Source: Hydnum rufescens UP504
Lineage: Eukaryota > Basidiomycota > Agaricomycetes > Cantharellales > Hydnaceae
Assembly: GCA_014904985.1 (NCBI GenBank)
Contig: MU128917.1
Span: 303,340-367,339, forward strand
Direction: 5' to 3'
Length of the DNA: 64,000 nt
The number at the start of each line of letters is the position of its first letter. The first letter of the stretch is position 1. Both the position numbers and the translations under genes were made by a program. The notes beneath the pieces are model-generated. The model saw only the letters and a program-made list of their open reading frames with translations. It ran no database searches and was not told the origin of the DNA. Of the stretch, positions 56,666-64,000 are shown one piece after another.

Positions 56666-59324
56666 CTATACATAATAAAAGGGTGTGGCCCTAGAGCGAG
56701 CCAGAAGAGCGGGGAGGGGTAGAGGCCGCAGTCTGGGCACGTGACACTGATACGCCGTAGCCGATTCTACTCCATCAGGTCTGGCCAATCGAGGCGCCAG
56801 CTTTGTCTCAATCCGCAGAGACCACCGCAATGTGATCTCCAGCTGCGCGGTGGATATTTCTGATTCCGACGTTTTCTTCGTCAAAATTGCAATTTGAGCA
56901 GCGCGTCCTCGTATGCAAGTGCGCGTTGAGCGAACATCAATGGTCCCGAAAATGGGGTCTCTTCGTCCAAAGAAACCAGCCTCCTCGGGCCTCCTCCACT
57001 CGGAAATTGTCTTCATCGTCTGGACAAAGCAGTGGAATCCAGAATTGACCTGCACCGTTGGGATTACTGCATTGGGAGTTGTGGGGATGAATTCACTCCA
57101 CCTCGCATGAAGCGAGCCGACTTTGACCCCTGATTCACTCCGATTACAAGAGCGAACGGCCGCGGGCAGTTCGAGAAGAAAAGTGCCGGAGCATACGTCG
57201 CTGCCTGCTTGACCGGGTCAGGCCAATCGTTCTTCGCCTCGATTATGATGTTCATGACGCTGAGTAAACTGCGAAATCTGGCGTGTTCTCCACCATTCAA
57301 TCGGAGATTCGTATTCTCCAAGGGTACGTTATTCGCCTCGGAATCGTCCAATCGCCTCTTCCGTCCCTCGCGCTACAAGCTAGCTCTCATCAAGGCCACT
57401 CCGTTTACTTACATAGGCCCCATTCCAGATGTGGTGCCATTGCTATGCAGCACCTCCTATCTTGCGTCGTTCCCCATCCTGTTTGTGCAGTGGGCAATTG
57501 TGGCACGTTTCGGATATGCGGAAGCAGGTCGGTTTCCTCAGACCAACGAGAATTTCTATAACGAGGTGTGGCTGGGACTGGAACATGTCAATGCTAGGTA
57601 GTTCTCGGAGTCATGGAGCGAAAGGGGAGTAACAATCTTACATTCCCAATTCTTAGCGGCGAAGCGTGTCTGTTAGCTTGACCAAATCTCTACAGATTAT
57701 TGAGCAAGGGGAAATGATTTGTAAGTTCCATGGAAAAAAAAAGGATAATGGCTCATACCTTCAAGATCAACTTCTCCCTCAGGTCCAACTACACGGTGAG
57801 GTTTGGGTATGTGCGGAAGTGAGGAAAGCGAGGCTGCCGTCAAAGGGGCGGGTTTGCCGTAATTGCGAGTTGCTGTGGCAGCATCCTTTCTCCATTCGGA
57901 CAAGGTGCGCTCCCACGTAACATCCTCGTTGACACGCCGCAACTTGATTTCCTTGGGAGCTACATTGTGGCTGCGAAGTTTACGATCCGAAGGAAGAGGC
58001 TTTTTTCCTCTGTTGGCGCCACCACGGCCGCCGCGACTGCGACGGCCACCACGATCACCTTGAGTGCCACGACCACGTCCACTGGGACCACCGGGACCGC
58101 TGGGACCACTGGGACCGCCAGGATCACCTTCATCCGGATCATCATCCATCTCATCCTCTGCATCATCAGGCTGATTCCCGGGTTCTGGTTTGTGTGCATG
58201 CCACGCACCCCCTTCTTTTAGAGTGTTGATGACGACCTGGGACTCAATAGCAGAAAGTGCTTCGTAATATGGTTGAATTTTCGATGCAGCAAGATTAAGG
58301 AAAAGGAACAGTTCAAGAAGTCCCGTGAGGGTTAAAGGCTTGAAAGTGTCAAGATGATAGAGGTTGGGCTACCTCGAGAAAAAGGTTAAGTCAGTAATAC
58401 CAGGAAGTCTTTGGCTTGAGTACACACCTGCGATTCCTCCCAAGACCCAGAATATACTAACACTTCGTCGAATTGAGTGCAACAACCAAAAACCAATTGA
58501 TTTTGTATTCCAAGGCCCCGTCTTTGGAAGAGTGCCGTGGTTAAACCGTATATCATTTGATTTAGAGCTGATGCTGGACTGGAGAACCCCTTCATCTCTG
58601 ATATGAAGTGAAGGATATGAAGTGTCCGCAAATTTGCATGGGGAAGGCATGCGCATTCAACGCGGAACTGGCGGGGCAACCTACGAATGTGACCTCGGAG
58701 TTTAAGGACGACTATGACATCCGCGACTGCAGTTTCAATGATTTTCTTCGGCGAGTGTACTAGGTACAACTGTGACTCCCTGCTGTAATTGGTCCATACA
58801 TCATTAAGAGAAAGGGTGTTCAATAGATGAGAAAGAAATATACAATACGGCTGTGTTGTTTTCAAAGTCCATTCGCCCGAAGACGTGCTGTATGAGTAGA
58901 TCAATTGCCAGACACCAGTCCGCTTCTTTGGGGTCGTAGGAAGTTCGTTGCTTTTCAAGCAACTTCAGGGTCCCCCAAGCCAATTGAATGATAGGCAGAG
59001 AATCTTTGAGGGTGGTATTGTACGGCGTGTCCGTTGTTTCCTGAGGATTTATCTTCTTGAGCTCAGCAAGAAAGTCCTCACGGAGGCCACGGCTATCAAA
59101 CTCTGCTGTATTCTAATCAAACCATCAAGATAGTGTGCCAATCATGGGCAGGATGGAACCAGCCTACTCACAATATTGGGAAACCACGTCGGCAGCAATT
59201 TTGCCTGGGCTAGCTCATCGCAAAATGCCTGATCAGCTGGGGCTTCCTCTATTTCTATTGCACCGGTGCCGTCGAGCCATTTTAAGAACTCTACTTCATC
59301 GCCCGCTATGGTAGAAGCGGCCAT
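56666..59324 (-). CDS. RGG-rich lineage-specific protein, paralogue B
   Basis: Inverted paralogue of 41,761-44,118. Exon 1 MAASTIAGDEVEFLKWLDG to LLPTWFPNI, then GTGAGT...ATTAG and an exon with SRGLREDFLAELKKINPQ. Next come LYLVHSPKKIIETAVADVIV, RRLPRQFRVECACLPHANL, SPASALNQMIYGLTTALFQR, an acidic PDEGDPGGPSG run, an RGG-like GDRGGRRSRGGRGG segment and LRRVNEDVTWERTLSEWR. The C-terminal part has EGRKRRLDDSEANN, GGEHARFRSLL, NIIIEAKNDWPDPVKQAATY, APALFFSNCPRPFALVIGV and RPEEAGFFGRRD. IIEAK recalls the E-x-K of PD-(D/E)XK nucleases, a weak inference. The frame shifts near 57,070, at an unseen intron or a lesion. RGG segments often bind RNA. Function unknown. Confidence 0.65.
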
Positions 59325-59848
59325 GGTGCTGATTCACTGTTGGCTGGAATCTGCCGGCCCCGACCACCCCGATGGTTGGGTCTCACGTCAGTTGCGATGC
59401 GATAATTTCGCGTCCTCTCTTCGATGAGAGCCATCATAGTAAGGTTAATTGATTTCATGCTGCGAAGAGACAGTGTATCGTTAATTATTCATGAACACGT
59501 AGACGCTTGCAAGGAACCCAATGAGATCAGTACAAAGATAGTATTCAGGACGCTGAATACGGTGCGATCCTGCGCGAACAAAACGTGCCAAGCTAGCCAG
59601 CCGCACTTTCCATTAATCCCTATACACAAACGCAACAAGTCCGCTCATAAATCCCCTGTAACAAATTGTTGTGCAAGTAGGACGATTACGATCAAGTCAA
59701 GTCGCTGTAACCAACTCTGAACGAGGCTGCGTTTTGGATAGTCCACCACCGCTGGAATAAACGTGTCTGTTATCAGAGGGAAAGGGTTCACAATCACAGA
59801 TTTAGTAGAGGTGAGTCGCAGGCCTTCTCGTCCGCCTTGAATCGTGGA
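59325..59848. other. Intergenic, no gene seen
   Basis: Promoter side of paralogue B and 3' flank of the next minus-strand frame. Nothing is recognised. Confidence 0.4.
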
Positions 59849-60258
59849 TTAATCACAACAGGGAATCGGCAGTGGAAATGGTGCAACACTTATGAGTATG
59901 GCCGCTGCGTCCTGGATGACTTTCTCAAGACCATCTAAACGCGTATCATTGATCATAGATCCACCATCGACTACAGAGATGAAACCTTCAGGAGATGTGG
60001 CCAGGAAGTACTGGCAGGGGATATCGGAAGCAAAACCGGCATACCCCACACACCTCAACACAACCAACGCACCCTCACTTCGTCCTTGGCGGGGCAGCTG
60101 CCTGTGCTGTTTGTTATCTTGAGCCCTGGAACGGCATCCGTAAGAACGGACAATGTCGAGACAGCTCGACGAGAGTGATGAAGCTCTGTTATAGGTGCGT
60201 TCACGAACACTTTAATTCCGTGCAACTTCAGATCCATCCATCGTGTAACGCTTACCAT
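59849..60258 (-). CDS. Hypothetical two-exon protein
   Basis: The frame starts MVSVTRWMDLKLHGIKVFVN and runs to GSCPAKDE. A well-formed intron (GTGAGG...CCTGCCAG) then joins to YFLATSPEGFISVVDGGSM, MINDTRLDGLEKVIQDAAAI and a stop at 59,849. The protein would be about 115 residues. The join keeps phase and both halves have host-like codon use, but I recognise no domain. The true start may lie in another upstream exon. Confidence 0.35.
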
Positions 60259-60260
60259 TA

Positions 60261-60591
60261 GGCCGCCTTGTCGTCGTCTTTTACGCGTCTTCCTTCGCAG
60301 CCCCCGGCCTCAAATGCTTCGATAGATTCCATTGATTCTTCCTCATCCGTTGCAAGCTCATACTCTGAGGACTCATGGAAAGTAGAATATGACCGCCAAT
60401 TGGCAACCTGGCGCGCTGAAGCGGAAGTAGCACACCTCAAAGCTGAGCGTACTCGTGCAGAATGGGAGGCTCGTCGTCTCGCAAAGGAGAAGCAGCAAGC
60501 GGAGGCACGAGCGAAGCAGCTTAGAGAAGGGGAATCGTTGGCTGCTTGGGAAACTGTCAATTCCACTAGGGATCCTGGCTCTCCTCAATAA
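60261..60591 (+). CDS. Coiled-coil exon of an unidentified or decayed gene
   Basis: An open exon follows a splice acceptor (TTACCATTAG, 60,260). It encodes a serine-rich start (SIDSIDSSSSVASSYS), then a Glu/Ala/Arg/Lys-rich coiled coil (WRAEAEVAHLKAERTRAEWE ... EKQQAEARAKQLREG), and a stop at 60,589-60,591. A fitting first exon would be ATG 60,152 (MSRQLDESDEALL) with donor GTGCGT, but a TAG sits just before that donor, so the frame is blocked. Either this is a pseudogene or the first exon is elsewhere. Confidence 0.35.
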
Positions 60592-61092
60592 CTAAATGCC
60601 GGGGAAGATCCAACGCGTCGAGATCTCGCAACTGGGGGGAGTCGCAACGTAAGAATTTTTAGGTTCTACTGTAGGTTCCGTTCTGATCCGGCTCGCAGTC
60701 TCCAATGGCGCATCACCTTCTATAATACCTCAAGAACCCTTTGCCGCTTCAGAAGAAGATTCCCGAATCTCCCGACATTGGGAAGATATCCACTCGCTTG
60801 CTTCATCGTTCCCCTCGCTCCCTGAAAATATTTCCTCATCGTCGTCAACTAGAATGGTGGCCCACCCGCAGGACGTCCAAGAGACAATCGCACTGCGTTG
60901 AATCATTCACGAGACCCTAGACAGGGTACTAGCCCCTCTGCTGCTTGCCGATTGCCCGCCAGAGTACCTCAACTTCCTTCACTTACTGCACCTATCTTCG
61001 GCAGTGGACTAACGCTCCGTGCTCGCATCCTTGCACTACTATCTTCCCTCTCGATTAACCTGCCTCTTCCATTTGTGAATGGCGTCATGCTT
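60592..61092. other. No gene seen
   Basis: Host-like composition, short frames only. Confidence 0.4.
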
Positions 61093-61685
61093 GGTTTTGG
61101 CAACTTATAGTTGAGGATGCCAGACTGGTATGCCGTACCCCTTGCACCATGAATTATTTCTTGTTTTGGTGTACGACAAGCGATACGCAATATTCCCAAG
61201 AATACCAAACTATAGCCCTTTTGGTTCAACACCAACCCACGTGCCTGCCTAGTCCATTTATTGCAATCACCTGTTTATGCGTCATCCCTGGCTACGCCTC
61301 TTGTTTTTGGATATGTCAATTAACGACGAATCCAGAACTCATGCTTGATATATCGCAAGCCAATGCATTGTGGCCTTTAAGATATCGAATGATCACTGCC
61401 ACTGGTCAGTATTTACCAACTCAAGTCGATTCACGACTCGCAGGGCTTAGATTCATCGGCTTCTTTGTGCCTCCATCGGATTCCAAAACATAATTTTTTC
61501 GCAGGTGGGGCCTTTCCGATTCGAGTTCAGAGACAAGTTGTCCCGTTCGCCATAATATAACACTATTTGGGGAGTCCGGCAAACTGTGATCTAAAACAGT
61601 GGCCCCGACTCATGGACAATACTGTCTCATATGCATGAACCTACAGCCCACTGGGCCCTTCGCGAATGAATAGTTGATAGCTGTC
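61093..61685 (+). pseudogene. Truncated copy of dehydrogenase paralogue 2 3' end and flank
   Basis: The stretch begins GAGGATGCCAGACTGGTATGCC (compare 55,298-55,320) and keeps the intron start. At about 61,160 it jumps to TGGTGTACGACAAGCGATACGC, matching 55,615, so about 260 bp are deleted. It then follows the source through the last codons (IPKNTKL equivalents) and into the downstream flank to about 61,685. Because intron sequence is retained this is a DNA-level duplication, not a retrocopy. Confidence 0.85.
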
Positions 61686-62087
61686 ACGGCCAGATAAGCT
61701 AAATATGCACAAACTGGAATTCCAGCTTGATAGGGGTTCGACAGGGATTAGGATTGTAGCAATCCGCGCTGGAATTCGCGTTCGATATGGGTGGAAGTTG
61801 CCGAAGCGGTCTGAGATTACGTGATCAATCGCATTCCAAGGGTGGAATGGAGAAAGGGAGCTAGCAGGTAGCTGTAGCCCCCTTACTCTGGGAACCGCTA
61901 AGGCAACTTCGGAGCGCACGAGAAACTGAGAGGCAAGACTATGCCACCCACCACCCAGGAGGGCCGCCATAGTCTTGACATGAAGGCTGAGTGGCAGGGC
62001 TATCACCCCCATGCGGGAATCACGGGTGAGATAGGAAGGAGGGAGGATCATACACTTCTTAAGTTGTGCTAGCTAGGCGAGCCAGTT
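61686..62087. other. No gene; possible element terminal region
   Basis: Between the duplicated fragment and the recombinase stop. It probably includes the 3' untranslated or terminal part of the DIRS-like element; no inverted terminus could be identified because the other end is outside the window. Confidence 0.4.
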
Positions 62088-63236
62088 CTAACCTAAGAAT
62101 CTCGGAGTATCACGAATATATCTTTCGAATGCATCTGATTTCCACCGTCCTTGGATCTTGACCCACTCATGTGATAAACCCCGCTTCAGCAGTTCTGGTG
62201 TACCCCCAATTCTAAAACTACGGCCGCTACATATGCCGAGGTTTTCGGCTTTCCAAATCACCTCTCATCTAGAGATGAAAGATCTGCGAGTCGAAGGCCG
62301 CCATCCACTAGGGGAACTTGCATCAGCATAAGCGAATAGCGGAGCATCAAGGGGCAAGGATGATGACATAAGCATGTGTCGATACAGGGCTCTTGTCGGG
62401 GATGCGGTGGGAGGGTCCTTGTGGTCAGAGATAACAATATCGGCGCCTGCAGCACCTGTTGTCTTAGTCCAGGGGATGTGCCAGATGGCCCCTGAAGGCT
62501 CCGTGGGGGTGTCCAAGTTGTCGAAGGAGAAGGATGGATTGCAATCACGACGAACACGATGGCCGGATTCGGGATCGGATGACTCAGACGGCAGAACAAG
62601 TTCCCCTAATCGGCATACTCCCCAGAAGGCACAGCACGCAATAGCAAAAAAAGCAATATCAGAAGGGAGGTTAAGGTCCAAGCAGCGATGAAGAGCTTCT
62701 AAGTAAACAAGATGAATAGGGGGACGGGGTGGCAAGGACGTTGAGGCTGGGGCCTTGGAAATGACGGCTTTTTTGAAACCCATTGTGAGCGGGTCGTCGC
62801 CGAGTGTCCATGCAAGTTCTTGTGCAATGTGCCATGCGCGGATGCCAGAGAAGGTCCCAGAGATCTTGGATTTGCCGTCCTTTGCAATCTTGGACGCGAT
62901 GAAGAGACGAAATGTTTGCTCATCTGCAGGAAGCCGGAGGTGTTCCGGGACATGCTTGTCGTCGCACCAGAGAATCCAGTCCAGAATTGCTGAACCATAT
63001 CCGACTTTGGTATCATGAGACCAGATAGCACGGATGCTAGTATCATACTGAGATAAGGAGGAAGGGGTAGTCTTAGCGACGAGACTGCGACGTAATGAGA
63101 GAGGATTCAGCGACCCAGAAAAACATGCGCTCGTGGGCTTGCACAGCGGGTCGATTTGGATGAGGAAGCAGACGGCGCATATCTCCGCGGAGTGATCACC
63201 CAGTAGGGGCATCGATAATTCTAGGGAACAGGGCAA
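62088..63236 (-). pseudogene. DIRS-like tyrosine recombinase with in-frame stop
   Basis: Site-specific recombinase that integrates circular element DNA. The frame runs from the Met at 63,236; TPSSLSQYDTSIRAIWSHDT and KDGKSKISGTFSGIRAWHIA belong to the core-binding part, CCAFWGVCRLGELVLP holds the first catalytic Arg, and IWHIPWTKTTGAAGADIVI the beta region. After SFISR a TGA (62,265-62,267) interrupts; the same frame resumes with EVIWKAENLGICSGRSFRIG and HEWVKIQGRWKSDAFERYIR, holding the second Arg and the Tyr nucleophile, ending at 62,088. The usual H-x-x-R reads RSFR here, so the histidine is replaced. The stop and the substitution indicate an inactive copy. RNase H lies upstream on the same strand. 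Confidence 0.85.
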
Positions 63237-63540
63237 TAATGTCTGGATTCACTGAGTCAAGGGAGACCAACTTCGATGGAACCGCGTCATTATGCGGATC
63301 TGGAACGGGAGGTGGGATTGAGGGGAAGAAAGATAAGGGGAGTGGGGCAGGAGGGGGCAGGGGTAGCATGGGGGATGAATGAAAAACGATATAGGAAGCG
63401 GGGGAGGCAGCGGTGGGGTTTTCGACGACTCGTCAGGGCGTGGAGGAATACTATGAGATCTGCTGCCAGCAAAAAACAGAGCATGCCCCTGATTGAGGGT
63501 CTCGTCAGCACATGCTGGCGATGTGTTGTTTTGGGTGTTT

Positions 63541-64000
63541 CTAATCGACATCAGCAAGTAAATCATGGAGCGCCTTAGGCGTCTCAAAGGAGTGCTGGAG
63601 TTTGTGCTCGGCATGCAAATCCCGTCCACGCGACGGTGCATCAGCTCGATTCTCCACAGAACGAACATATGAGGGTTGGATGTCAACAAAGTTACGCATA
63701 CAGGTTTCAGTGGCCCGTCTGATACACAGGTTGGATTCAGGATTGCGACCGCGGCCTTTCCAAAATTGACCAATAGAGCCTTGGTTGTCTGAGCGGACAA
63801 TCACAATGCAGTTTCGAAGACCACGGGAGCATATCTCTAATGCTGCAAGTTCGATTGCTGCACTCTCCGCCCAGCCAATATCGCGACGATTGGATTTCCA
63901 ACCTGCCTTAAACTTCCATGCTCGCCACAGCGAGCCGACAACAATTGCTATCCCCCAACTGGTGCATGCGTCTACCCAGATGTCAATATCGATTGTTGGC
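63541..64000 (-). pseudogene. RNase H domain of DIRS-like retroelement (partial, runs off window)
   Basis: From the window edge the minus strand reads DIDIWVDACTSWGIAIVVGS, then WAESAAIELAALEICSRG, VIVRSDNQGSIGQFWKGRG, LCIRRATETCMRNF and VRSVENRADAPSRG, ending at 63,541. The acidic residues VDA, the Glu in IELAALE, RSDNQG and ADAPSRG match the RNase H catalytic set of DIRS/Ngaro-type polyproteins, in which the reverse transcriptase precedes it (beyond the window). This segment has no internal stop. It is followed by the tyrosine recombinase, the typical DIRS order. Confidence 0.8.

Noticed and set aside
57209..57601. Plus-strand frame with a matching minus-strand frame at 44,021-43,752 (both ending EHVNAR), looking like a second duplicated gene
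   Set aside because: Both are antisense to the C-terminal exons of the RGG-rich paralogues. The sense strand carries EGRKRRL and GGEH blocks continuous with those genes, so the antisense similarity is a by-product.

Overview
The window is nuclear DNA of a filamentous fungus, most likely an Agaricomycete (mushroom-forming basidiomycete). The evidence is dense 50-65 bp GT-AG introns, a multi-exon polyporopepsin-like aspartic protease, a Kcs1-type inositol hexakisphosphate kinase, a fungal BTB protein, multicopy HNH-nuclease gene relics and DIRS-like, Copia and Helitron elements. No species can be named from the sequence alone.

The window has two compartments. Positions 1 to about 24,100 are A+T-leaning, strongly CpG-poor and almost entirely repeats. 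They hold a 2 x 1.34 kb palindrome centred at 5,051 whose left arm carries a poly(A)-tailed insertion next to an assembly gap; an HNH-gene relic; an LTR-like block with six TGACATCA boxes; a ~255-bp tandem array in which every unit folds into hairpins; and a near-perfect palindrome (12,277-17,371) whose arms carry 300-bp hairpin-bearing tandem units in unequal number (2 against 5). The right arm joins a PIF1-type Helitron helicase, followed by a recognisable Helitron 3' end (19,352-19,389) and a solo LTR. A gag-only Copia element (20,716-23,623) sits inside a second HNH relic and is itself interrupted by a 1.35-kb element, the end of which recurs at the very start of the window.

Positions 24,100-64,000 are richer in G+C and CpG and hold the host genes: aspartic protease (26,970-28,752 +), an unrecognised serine-rich coiled-coil protein (32,451-29,872 -), Kcs1 kinase (37,016-32,641 -), an RGG-rich lineage-specific gene (41,761-44,118 +), BTB protein (45,255-44,563 -), DIPP-type Nudix hydrolase (49,391-48,733 -), two cytochrome-b5/acyl-CoA dehydrogenase paralogues pointing away from each other (51,902-49,877 - and 53,409-55,662 +) with an intracellular LysM protein between them, and an inverted paralogue of the RGG-rich gene (59,324-56,666 -). 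A foldback element with 275-bp inverted repeats lies 60 bp upstream of the first RGG-rich gene. A truncated copy of the second dehydrogenase's 3' end (61,093-61,685) and a decayed DIRS-like retroelement (RNase H plus tyrosine recombinase, running off the right edge) close the window.

Functional links: Kcs1 makes inositol pyrophosphates and DIPP-type Nudix enzymes remove them, so both sides of that turnover are encoded about 12 kb apart. The two b5-dehydrogenases probably act in oxidation of fatty acyl-CoA or related thioesters. Exon boundaries were read by eye from GT-AG signals and frame continuity; where they are uncertain this is stated.
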